Source of the DNA: Chitinophagaceae bacterium | GTDB lineage: Bacteria; Bacteroidota; Bacteroidia; Chitinophagales; Chitinophagaceae | DNA length: 38,828 nucleotides | Direction of reading: 5' to 3' | Assembly: GCA_020848815.1 (NCBI GenBank) | Contig: JADLHL010000207.1 | Location: 1-38,828, forward strand | Shown: positions 27,258 through 35,552 of the stretch, piece by piece | Layout of the letters: the number at the start of each line of letters is the position of its first letter | How positions within the stretch are numbered: position 1 is the first letter of the stretch | Made by a program: the position numbers and the translations under genes | Notes under the pieces: generated by a model | Told to the model about the DNA's origin: nothing | Database searches by the model: none | Seen by the model: only the letters and a program-made list of their open reading frames with translations

Positions 27258-28259
27258 ATGCTGCGAATAACATGGGTTTTGGCTGGTTTGCTGTGTGCTG
27301 TGGTAGGTTTTGCCAGTGGAAAAGATGGACAAACACCCAACCAAAAGCCGCCATTGAAAACGGTGATTATTGATGCCGGCCACGGCGGGCACGATGGTGG
27401 TGCCAGAGGCAGCCTCTCTCGGGAAGCCTTGCTGGCATTGGAAATAAGCCTGCAGGTGCGGGAAATAATGAAGCAGGAAATTCCTGAGCTCAACGTGCTG
27501 ATGACACGGGAAGAAGACCGCCTGCCGGGCAATCAGACTTCTATACCTGCCGCTCTCCGCTGGCGGGCCGATTATGCCAACAAGAGTGGCGGCGACCTGT
27601 TTATTTCCATTCACCTCAATGCCACTTTGGCCAACCAGAAATATGGCCGCAAGCAGGTGGGCACCAAGGAAGAAACCTACTACGTATATAGTGGCAAGGG
27701 TAAAAAACGTAAGAAAATTGCAAAAACCAGAACCGTGCCCGTGTATGAAAAATACAAACTACCCGCCACAGTCAGCGGCACACAAACCTACATTTTGGCC
27801 CGCGACTGGTACAACCTCAAGCTCAAAAGCGTAGGCAATAAATCGGAGATTTATGAAATGGGCGAAAACGATTCGCTGGATACAGAAATGATGCAGATGG
27901 ATCCGGTGGAAGCCCGTATTCGTGCAGCACAGTACACTAAATATTTCTTTCAGAAAAGCATGACACTGGCCTCATTGGTAGAAGAAGAATTTGCTGCCAC
28001 GGGCCGCCGTAGTTGGGGCGTTATGCAACGCGACTGGGATGGCATTTGGGTACTGCAAGCCACGCAAATGCCGTCTATTTTGGTAGAAACCGGATTTATT
28101 GATAACCCCGAAGAAGAAGCCTATCTCGCCAGTTTGGATGGCCAAAAAGAAGTGGCAAGGGCCATTGTAAATGCGGTAAAAAAATACAAAGCCATGTTGG
28201 AAAGCTTAGGCCAGCCTGCAGCCAACGGTACACCCGGCGGCACAGGCACTAGCAACTAA
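27258..28259 (+). CDS. N-acetylmuramoyl-L-alanine amidase (Amidase_3)
   Basis: TVIIDAGHGGHDGGARG, DLFISIHLNAT, PSILVETGFIDNPEEEAYL; signal peptide start MLRITWVLAGLLCAVVG. Confidence 0.93.
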   Translation: MLRITWVLAGLLCAVVGFASGKDGQTPNQKPPLKTVIIDAGHGGHDGGARGSLSREALLALEISLQVREIMKQEIPELNVLMTREEDRLPGNQTSIPAALRWRADYANKSGGDLFISIHLNATLANQKYGRKQVGTKEETYYVYSGKGKKRKKIAKTRTVPVYEKYKLPATVSGTQTYILARDWYNLKLKSVGNKSEIYEMGENDSLDTEMMQMDPVEARIRAAQYTKYFFQKSMTLASLVEEEFAATGRRSWGVMQRDWDGIWVLQATQMPSILVETGFIDNPEEEAYLASLDGQKEVARAIVNAVKKYKAMLESLGQPAANGTPGGTGTSN

Positions 28260-28274
28260 GGTTCCGCAATCGTT

Positions 28275-28315
28275 AAAAAAAAGGATGCAGGTTTTTTGCC
28301 TTGCGTCCTTTTTTT
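28275..28315 (+). terminator. Intrinsic terminator after amidase gene
   Basis: A-run, ggatgcagg...ccttgcgtcc stem with wobble pairs, then T-run. Confidence 0.65.
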
Positions 28316-28350
28316 ATGTGGTTCACAGTGGTTTGTGTTTATTTTGCCGT

Positions 28351-29376
28351 ATGGCATTCAAAGTATCAAACGAAACCAAGGTAGGAGCTCTCACAGCCAT
28401 TACCATTTCGCTATTCATCCTCGGATTTAATTTTCTGAAAGGCAGAAACCCGCTGAAAAAGGCGACGTATTTCTATGCCAAGTTTGAATCTACCGATGGA
28501 CTGCAATCTTCGAACCCCGTAATTATTAAAGGGCTCAATGTGGGTAACGTGTACGAAATAGTACCCGCCGATCGCAACCTCAATGCGGTGCTTATTACCA
28601 TCCGGCTTACAGAAGATATTCAGGTACCTGCCAACTCGGTGGCCCATATTAAAAGCAACCCTTTGGGTACGCCTTCCATTGAAATTGTACAAGGCGATGC
28701 CAAAACCTATTTGCGCCCTGGCGATACCCTACGGAGTGAAAGTACCCCCGGTTTCTTCGGCAGCATCTTCGATAAGCTCGGCCCTACGCAGGCTGCACTG
28801 GATAAACTGCTGACCTCGCTGGACTCAGTGGCCAGCAAAATCAACAAAACAATGACGCCCGGCACTCAGGCCAATATTCAGGATGTAGTGGCCAACCTGA
28901 GTAAGGCAACGGCGCAGCTGAATACCACTATTGCTTCGGTAAATGGCATGCTCGATGCTCAAAATGGAACAATCGCCAAAACAGCGAACAACCTGGAGCA
29001 GGTTTCTGGTACATTGGCTGCCAATAAAGAAAAGATCAATGGAATTGTTAGCAATCTGGAAACCACTTCGCAAAAGCTGAGCCAGCTGAACCTGCAGCAA
29101 ACCCTCGACCAACTGGCGGGCACCATGGAAAGCCTGAAAGCCACCCTGGCCAAACTCAACAGCCAGGACAATTCGGTGGGTTCGTTGCTCAACGACAAGA
29201 AATTGTACAACAACCTCAACTCAACTGTCAATAGCCTCAACCTGCTGATGCAGGATTTGCGCCTGCATCCCAAACGCTACGTGAATGTGAGTGTGTTTGG
29301 TAAAAAAGACAAATCCGAACCACTGATGAAACCCATGCAGGAAGATTCGGCAACGCAGGAACAACTTCGTAACTAA
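28351..29376 (+). CDS. MlaD/MCE-family protein
   Basis: MAFKVSNETKVGALTAITISLFILGFNFLKG; FESTDGLQSSNPVIIKGLNVGNVYEI; coiled-coil-like C-terminal half. Confidence 0.9.
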   Translation: MAFKVSNETKVGALTAITISLFILGFNFLKGRNPLKKATYFYAKFESTDGLQSSNPVIIKGLNVGNVYEIVPADRNLNAVLITIRLTEDIQVPANSVAHIKSNPLGTPSIEIVQGDAKTYLRPGDTLRSESTPGFFGSIFDKLGPTQAALDKLLTSLDSVASKINKTMTPGTQANIQDVVANLSKATAQLNTTIASVNGMLDAQNGTIAKTANNLEQVSGTLAANKEKINGIVSNLETTSQKLSQLNLQQTLDQLAGTMESLKATLAKLNSQDNSVGSLLNDKKLYNNLNSTVNSLNLLMQDLRLHPKRYVNVSVFGKKDKSEPLMKPMQEDSATQEQLRN

Positions 29377-29385
29377 CATACAGTT

Positions 29386-29976
29386 ATGCTCAGGGTTGGC
29401 ATTACAGGAGGCATTGGTTCGGGCAAATCTGTTGTGGCCCGCATTTTTGAAACACTGGGCATACCCGTGTACTATGCCGATGCCGAAGCCAAGCAGTTAA
29501 TGAATACCGATGCCACGCTTCGTGCCAACATCATTGCTGCTTTTGGCCCCGAAGCCTACAATGAAGCTGGGCTCAACCGCAGCTGGCTGGCTGCGCAGGC
29601 ATTTCAACAACCCGAAAAAACGCAGCTACTCAACAGCATTGTACATCCTGCAGTGATAGCACACGGTACACTTTGGCTGCAGCAGCAACAAACAGCTTAC
29701 GCCATTAAAGAAGCCGCTTTGTTTTTTGAAAGCGGTTCTGCTACAGACATTGATTTTATGATTGGTGTGTATGCTCCACTGGCATTGCGCATACAGCGGG
29801 TGATGCAGCGGGACGGGCTCGGCCGACAGGAAGTGCTGACCCGCATGAGCCGGCAAATAGACGAGACCGTGAAAATGAAACTCTGCGATGCAGTGATCAC
29901 CAACAACGAACAGGAAATGCTGATACCGCAAGTGCTGCGATTGCATGAGCAGTTGTTAGCCATGGCTGAGAAATAA
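29386..29976 (+). CDS. coaE: Dephospho-CoA kinase
   Basis: MLRVGITGGIGSGKSVVARIFETLGIPVYYADAEAK; ALFFESGSATDIDFMIGVYAP. Confidence 0.95.
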   Translation: MLRVGITGGIGSGKSVVARIFETLGIPVYYADAEAKQLMNTDATLRANIIAAFGPEAYNEAGLNRSWLAAQAFQQPEKTQLLNSIVHPAVIAHGTLWLQQQQTAYAIKEAALFFESGSATDIDFMIGVYAPLALRIQRVMQRDGLGRQEVLTRMSRQIDETVKMKLCDAVITNNEQEMLIPQVLRLHEQLLAMAEK

Positions 29977-30059
29977 GCGATAAGTATACTCAGAATAGCA
30001 AGTTGAATTTTCAATTTCCCCGGCTCAATTTATAGACGAGCTAACTAATCTGATTGCAT

Positions 30060-30195
30060 TTCCACAGGGGGAGGCGTTGGCTGGGCAATCCCGATAGCTA
30101 TCGGGAGGCCGGAGGCATCGGGTTTGCCTTGATCCCGATAGCTATCGGGATTCTTTGGTTACTTTCTTTTTTTCAAGAAAAAGAAAGTAACAATG
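30060..30195. repeat. Intergenic composite repeat-like element with two identical palindromes and a perfect hairpin
   Basis: tcccgatagctatcggga at 30089-30106 and 30133-30150; gttactttcttttt (30158-30171) pairs with aaaaagaaagtaac (30178-30191). Confidence 0.7.
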
Positions 30196-30261
30196 CGACT
30201 ACATAAATCCGCTAAATAAATGCTAGTCTTTTGCAGAAGCAGATAAACAAGCTCTTGTTGT

Positions 30262-30960
30262 TTAATTCTGTTTTCTTGTAAAATACTTCGCCGTTTCAAC
30301 TGCTGCCATGCACAGCAACCATTGTGCTACGCCATAGGTAAGCATAATGAGCAGGCCTGCTTGCGGCACTGCAGCTGCAAATTTGTTGTACGCCAAAATA
30401 GAATCAGAAGCCACAAACAAGGCCGCACCGGCGCCAAACTTTACCGCCACTTTACCGGGCAATTGTCCACGCAAAGCCAGTGCCAGCAGCAGCATGCTGG
30501 TAATAACCGAAGTGTATAAAAGCACCGGAATAAACATGTCGCCCAAGAAAGGTTTGAGTCGTACAAACAGCGACACAGCATAAAGTATTACGGCTATCAA
30601 CACCCAGAAATAGGCTTTGGCCCATTGGCCAAAAGAAATGGTACGCAGCTTATTGAAATAAACAATGTAGCTGACATGCGCCAACAGAAAGCTGCCCAAT
30701 CCGGCCATAAAAAACAAAGGCTGTTCACCCTTCATCAGCAGCACATCGCCCAGCCAGGAGAGAAATAAACCAGCTGCCATCCATTTAGCCGGAGCATGAT
30801 AACGAACCGCTTCGGATTGCAACAGCAACATCATTAAAACAGGCATGAGCAATGGCTTGCAAATAAGATGCAGCCATTCATTGGGCAAGGCATTGCCCAA
30901 AATATCGCCCAGCAAAAGGGCAAAAAAAACGATGCTCAGGATGCCGGTTTTGCTACGCAT
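30262..30960 (-). CDS. Lysoplasmalogenase (YhhN/TMEM86 family)
   Basis: 232 aa multi-TM protein; KPLLMPVLMMLLL, LFLSWLGDVLLM, FVASDSILAYNKF. Confidence 0.85.
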   Translation of the reverse strand: MRSKTGILSIVFFALLLGDILGNALPNEWLHLICKPLLMPVLMMLLLQSEAVRYHAPAKWMAAGLFLSWLGDVLLMKGEQPLFFMAGLGSFLLAHVSYIVYFNKLRTISFGQWAKAYFWVLIAVILYAVSLFVRLKPFLGDMFIPVLLYTSVITSMLLLALALRGQLPGKVAVKFGAGAALFVASDSILAYNKFAAAVPQAGLLIMLTYGVAQWLLCMAAVETAKYFTRKQN

Positions 30961-30985
30961 GCCGATGTCAATTTTGCGTAAGCAA

Positions 30986-31903
30986 TTACTGTGCAGGCGA
31001 CAACCTCACAGGGCGTTTGAAATACCGGCGCAACGAATCGCGGAGTTGTGCTGTGTCTTTTACCGCACTGCTGGAGATGGTATAAAAGGTAAACCGAACG
31101 GAGTCGGTTGTTTCGAGATACACGGGTGTTTTCAGCTGTTGCTTCAGCGTATCAAACTGATTGAGCACAATGGCTTTTTTTACATTGCTTGTTTCCCTGA
31201 AAATCACTTTCCAGTTGCGGGGCTGCAGGCTGTCTGGCAGGGCAGGAGCTGGCTGTGCGGTGGCAGCAGAATCTACCTGCTGGGCAACCAGTGTGTCGGT
31301 ATTTACAGGGCTCAAACTCTCGGTGCTGGCAGTTTCCGGAGTGGCTACAAATGCCTTGTACATCCACCAGCCCACAACTACCAGTAATACCAACAAAACA
31401 ATAGCGAGAATGCCCTTTGTTTGCGGCGACATGCGGTTGCGTTTTTCTTCATCGTAAGCAGCGCCGGGGCCATGGTGTGCCGGGTCTTCTACGTGGCGTT
31501 CTTTTAGTTTGCCCATGGCTTCTTCAGCTTTAATGGCCAAAAAATAACCGGGTGTCAGGCTCAAAACGCCGTCTTTATTTTTTGCCAAAGCCCCCAAGCC
31601 TTTTATTTCAAAGGGGTTGCCAATGTTGAGAAACTGTACTGCCATGCTCAGGTAAGCCTCAATATCATTTTCGGCAAGGCTGGCTATTTTGCCCCGTTGG
31701 GTGGCATAAAAACGGATAAAATCAGGAGAGGTAGCCGCAGTTTTTACATGCTTAAACTCAATGCCTGTAATGGGAACTGACTTGTTTTTCTGTATGTATT
31801 CTGCATCGGGTACTGCATCCAGCAGCCGGATATGGCCAATGCCTTGCAGCGAAATTTCACCATGCTGGTACACAAAAAGGGTAATCAGTTGTTCTACGGT
31901 CAC
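30986..31903 (-). CDS. HU-CCDC81-like membrane-anchored protein
   Basis: 305 aa, apparent GTG start; N-terminal segment resembling bacterial HU-CCDC81 domains (ITLFVYQHGEISLQGIGHIRL...NIGNPFEIKGLGALAKNKDGVLSLTPG), one TM (ILAIVLLVLLVVVGWWMY), C-terminal SPOR-like region. Confidence 0.7.
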   Translation of the reverse strand: MTVEQLITLFVYQHGEISLQGIGHIRLLDAVPDAEYIQKNKSVPITGIEFKHVKTAATSPDFIRFYATQRGKIASLAENDIEAYLSMAVQFLNIGNPFEIKGLGALAKNKDGVLSLTPGYFLAIKAEEAMGKLKERHVEDPAHHGPGAAYDEEKRNRMSPQTKGILAIVLLVLLVVVGWWMYKAFVATPETASTESLSPVNTDTLVAQQVDSAATAQPAPALPDSLQPRNWKVIFRETSNVKKAIVLNQFDTLKQQLKTPVYLETTDSVRFTFYTISSSAVKDTAQLRDSLRRYFKRPVRLSPAQ

Positions 31904-32026
31904 GTTGCTATTTTTTATTGATTGCGAATGTAAGCATTTGCCAAACGCTTGGGGTATCTAAAGCAGTAGCAGGCAGGGCTAAATCATTTCTTAAAATTGG
32001 ATGTTTTTTTACAGCCCGTGCAGCAG

Positions 32027-32060
32027 TTTGTGGGCAGGCATTGCCAAACCACTACTTTTG
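32027..32060 (+). promoter_or_regulatory. Candidate Bacteroidetes-type promoter
   Basis: TTTG 32027-32030, 22-nt spacer, TACTTTTG 32053-32060, ATG 32069. Confidence 0.5.
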
Positions 32061-32068
32061 CCCCCGAC

Positions 32069-32428
32069 ATGCTCACCGACAAAGAAAAAATGTTCCTGGA
32101 TTACTGGGCCAAAAACAGGGATCGCCAAAAAAAGCTCTTCTATCAGCTTGCCGTTGGCTTGCCTTTTGGTTTATTGCTGGGTGCCATTATTATGGCTAAC
32201 TTTTTTTCGGGTTGGTACAAGCGGGCCGATATGATTGCCAACAGCCAGTTTAATCCCTGGGTGTTGTACATCGCAGTGCTCTTAATCGCTGTTTTTTTTG
32301 CTGTGTTTTCCAAAAAATTTCAATGGGATCAGCAGGAGCAGCGATACAAAGAACTGCTGCACAAACAACAAAAAAACGAAAACAAGAATCAGGAAACGCA
32401 TGAAAACGATGTTCAGGAAAACGCTTAA
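32069..32428 (+). CDS. Small two-TM membrane protein of unknown function
   Basis: 119 aa from MLTDKEKMFLDYWAKNRDRQKK; two hydrophobic segments; charged C-terminal tail. Confidence 0.7.
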   Translation: MLTDKEKMFLDYWAKNRDRQKKLFYQLAVGLPFGLLLGAIIMANFFSGWYKRADMIANSQFNPWVLYIAVLLIAVFFAVFSKKFQWDQQEQRYKELLHKQQKNENKNQETHENDVQENA

Positions 32429-32894
32429 CGCATTTGCCTTTGTGGCCATGGCTGCTCTATTGCTGGCAGGTTGTACCAAGTCTTCTACCACAGGCTGCCA
32501 GGTGCAGGATCCTTCAAAAGAGGAAGCTGCTATTCAGGCTTTCATTTCAGCAAAAGGCATTACAGCTACCAAGCATAGTCGTGGTTTGTACTATCAAATT
32601 ATCAACCCCGGTAGTACGGGCAGGCCTACCAACACCAGTGTCATTTATTGTACCTACAAAGGCACTTTGCTAGACGATAAAGTGTTTGATCAGCAAACCA
32701 ATCCCGGACGTACAGGCTTTCAGCTCAGTGGTTTAATTGAGGCCTGGAAAATTGCGCTGCCTCTTATAGGCAAAGGTGGTACGATTAAAATGATATTGCC
32801 GAGTGCTCTTGGATACGGTTGCAATGCCAGTGGCGATATTCCCGCCAACTCGCCATTGTATTTCGAAATGACCTTGGTTGATTTCTTCAACTAA
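32400..32894 (+). CDS. FKBP-type peptidyl-prolyl cis-trans isomerase lipoprotein
   Basis: LLLAGC lipobox; YYQIINPGSTGRPTNTSVIYCTYKGTLLDDKVFD...LIEAWKIALPLIGKGGTIKMILPSALGYG; start overlaps upstream ORF. Confidence 0.88.
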   Translation: MKTMFRKTLNAFAFVAMAALLLAGCTKSSTTGCQVQDPSKEEAAIQAFISAKGITATKHSRGLYYQIINPGSTGRPTNTSVIYCTYKGTLLDDKVFDQQTNPGRTGFQLSGLIEAWKIALPLIGKGGTIKMILPSALGYGCNASGDIPANSPLYFEMTLVDFFN

Positions 32895-32913
32895 TCATTT
32901 ATTTCTACTGATA

Positions 32914-32947
32914 AAATATGGCATGCTGCGGCGTGCCATATTTTTTT
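32914..32947 (+). terminator. Intrinsic terminator after FKBP gene
   Basis: aaatatggcatgc...gcgtgccatattt stem followed by T-run. Confidence 0.75.
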
Positions 32948-32980
32948 ACAGACATTTGAGCCATCAAGAAAATTGTTGCT

Positions 32981-34426
32981 ATGCCACACGAAGCCATTTC
33001 GGTATTTGATATGTTTAAGATTGGCGTAGGCCCCAGCAGTAGCCATACCCTTGGCCCATGGCGGGCTGCACAGCGGGTGGTGCAGGGGCTTATGCAGCGC
33101 AACCAGCTTGCATTGCTGACCAAGCTGCAAGTATTGCTATATGGCTCTCTGGCAAAAACCGGCAAAGGCCATGGCACCGATGTAGCAATTTTACTTGGCT
33201 TGTGTAACGAAGACCCCGAAACCATTGATGTGAACAGCATTAACCCCAAAGTGGAACACATCAAACAATCGGGAAAATTAGTGCTCGGCGGCCAGCACGA
33301 AATTGAATTTGAGTATGCCAATGATTTGCTTTTTCTGGCCAATGAATTTTTACCCTTTCACCCCAATGCAGTTACATTTTTGTACAGCCTGAGTACAGGC
33401 GAACAATACAGCGAAACCTGGTACAGCATAGGTGGTGGTTTTGTAGTGCAGGAAGGCGAAACTGCCGGCACAAATGCAACAAACGTGGTGTTGCCTTTTC
33501 CAATAAATACCGCTGAAGAACTGCGCCACTGGTGTATGAAAACAGGTATGCCCGTGTGGGAAGTAGTACAAGAAAATGAAAGCACCTGGCGCAGCGAAGC
33601 GGATACCCGAAAAGGTGTGTTGCGCATTTGGCACACCATGCGTGACTGTGTGTACCGCGGTTGCCATACTGCCGGGTATTTACCCGGTGGGCTACAGGTA
33701 AAACGCCGTGCTGCCGACCTCAATAAAAAACTGTTGGCGCAGCAATCGTACACATCTTTCGACAGCTGGCTACCGGCCATCAGGGCTGGTGGCGATCATT
33801 TTAAATACACGCTGGATTGGGTGAGTTGTTTTGCCCTGGCAGTAAATGAGGAAAACGCAGCGTTTGGCCGTGTGGTAACCGCACCAACAAACGGCGCTGC
33901 TGGTGTAATACCCGCTGTGCTCATGTACTACATTGCTTTTTGCAACGGCAAAGAAAGCAGTGCAGATCTGGAAGACAAGATTTACCGTTTCTTGCTGACT
34001 GCTTCCGAAATTGGCAGCATCTTCAAAAAAGGCGCTACTATTTCGGCGGCCATGGGTGGCTGCCAGGCAGAAATTGGGGTGAGCAGTGCTATGGCTGCAG
34101 CGGCCCTCACCGAAGCGTTGGGTGGCTCACAAAAGCAAACCCTGATGGCTGCTGAAATAGCAATGGAACATCACCTCGGCCTCACCTGCGACCCAATTGG
34201 CGGATTGGTACAAGTACCTTGTATCGAACGCAATACCATGGGTGCTATTAAAGCGATAACGGCTTGCCAACTGGCGCTGCAAAGCACCCCCGACTTTGGT
34301 ATTGTAAGCCTCGATAAAGTGATAAAAACCATGTGGGAAACGGCTTTGGATATGAACAGTAAATACAAGGAAACCGCAGACGGTGGTTTGGCTATTCACA
34401 TTCCCATTAGCCTGGCCGATTGTTAG
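32981..34426 (+). CDS. sdaA: L-serine ammonia-lyase (Fe-S, single polypeptide)
   Basis: [75 protein letters not shown]. Confidence 0.95.
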   Translation: MPHEAISVFDMFKIGVGPSSSHTLGPWRAAQRVVQGLMQRNQLALLTKLQVLLYGSLAKTGKGHGTDVAILLGLCNEDPETIDVNSINPKVEHIKQSGKLVLGGQHEIEFEYANDLLFLANEFLPFHPNAVTFLYSLSTGEQYSETWYSIGGGFVVQEGETAGTNATNVVLPFPINTAEELRHWCMKTGMPVWEVVQENESTWRSEADTRKGVLRIWHTMRDCVYRGCHTAGYLPGGLQVKRRAADLNKKLLAQQSYTSFDSWLPAIRAGGDHFKYTLDWVSCFALAVNEENAAFGRVVTAPTNGAAGVIPAVLMYYIAFCNGKESSADLEDKIYRFLLTASEIGSIFKKGATISAAMGGCQAEIGVSSAMAAAALTEALGGSQKQTLMAAEIAMEHHLGLTCDPIGGLVQVPCIERNTMGAIKAITACQLALQSTPDFGIVSLDKVIKTMWETALDMNSKYKETADGGLAIHIPISLADC

Positions 34427-35490
34427 TACACAAAATTTTTGATAAGCTTTTTCTGCTCGGCATTGCAGTTGCTGGCAAAAATAGCTGCCACATTTTTCTC
34501 ACTGCGCAGCTCTTCAAAAAACAGATCGAGATACTGGCTGGTCATTTTTTTAAAGCTGCCATCTACGCCTTCGGCATTGGCAAAAATGGCACGTATGGCA
34601 GTTTCTTTTTCCAGAAAGCGTTTGGCCACCTTCATAAATACGGGCCACTCGGAGTGACACACGCCGCGGTACAATCTGTCTTGCACGGTTTGTATGGGAA
34701 GCTCTGGTGATGGCGTAGCATACGGTGCATCTACCAAACCGCTCTGGTCAAAATCAAACGGAACTACATAGGGCCGCTCATTGGGTTTGCCTGCCAGCAA
34801 AATATTGTGTTCAAAATCTACCGACCAATCTGTATTGCCAATCATGAATTGAAACAATACCATGCTAAAGTAACTCTCCGCCTGTGTGCTGACGGCGGTT
34901 AGTTTCGCATCTTTCATGGGCATGCATCCAATTCTTTTGGCCAATGCTTCGTCGGCTTCAATCAAAAAACCGATAAATGGTTGTTTGGTTTTTCCACTGA
35001 GAGATTCATCATTGATTGTAATACTTACCAGCCTTGTTTGAAATGCAACCGGGGCTACTATTTCGTAAGCTTTATAGGCCAAATATTCTCTTACCACGTA
35101 GCTGCCTTGCAGGCAGGGGAGCACCAGCTTCAGCTTGTCTTGTTTGGCAAAAACACTTTGCTTGGGAATAGCCGATTTCGGGAAGTTGAGCAGCAATGGC
35201 GGCATGCTGCAGTTTTCAGGGTTCTTGCGAAACTTACCTCTTGTACGGGCTTTCAATTGAATGCTGTCTTGCCCATGTATCAGTAATACATCATGGTATT
35301 GATTGTCGTTGTCCCGGTCTTTCAGCAACTGTTTTACCTCGCCTTTCAGTTGTAGGTGCAATATAGAATCACTACTAAAAAGGGGGACTGATTTTTTGGG
35401 TTGATCCTGCGCTGCAATGTAAAAAAAGGATAAACAAAAAACTGCTGAAATAGCTGTGCGTTGTATGGCCAATAAAAAACAGTTCAGCAT
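34423..35490 (-). CDS. Secreted CotH-kinase-like protein (tentative)
   Basis: 355 aa with signal peptide; [11 protein letters not shown] segment, then [15 protein letters not shown]...[18 protein letters not shown] resembling CotH HN...DxD spacing. Confidence 0.6.
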   Translation of the reverse strand: MLNCFLLAIQRTAISAVFCLSFFYIAAQDQPKKSVPLFSSDSILHLQLKGEVKQLLKDRDNDNQYHDVLLIHGQDSIQLKARTRGKFRKNPENCSMPPLLLNFPKSAIPKQSVFAKQDKLKLVLPCLQGSYVVREYLAYKAYEIVAPVAFQTRLVSITINDESLSGKTKQPFIGFLIEADEALAKRIGCMPMKDAKLTAVSTQAESYFSMVLFQFMIGNTDWSVDFEHNILLAGKPNERPYVVPFDFDQSGLVDAPYATPSPELPIQTVQDRLYRGVCHSEWPVFMKVAKRFLEKETAIRAIFANAEGVDGSFKKMTSQYLDLFFEELRSEKNVAAIFASNCNAEQKKLIKNFVY

Positions 35491-35526
35491 AAAAATGGCT
35501 GCCTTTCAATTGGTGAAAGGCAGCCA
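35491..35526 (-). terminator. Intrinsic terminator of the S10 peptidase gene
   Basis: atggctgcctttca-attgg-tgaaaggcagccat perfect 14-bp stem; on the minus strand followed by a T-run that touches the next start codon. Confidence 0.85.
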
Positions 35527-35552
35527 TGTAAAGGTATTTGTTTTACGCTGGT

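Noticed and set aside
30089-30150. Possible CRISPR repeat pair
   Set aside because: Only two copies of an 18-bp perfect palindrome, no spacer array and no cas genes; fits an interspersed repeat better
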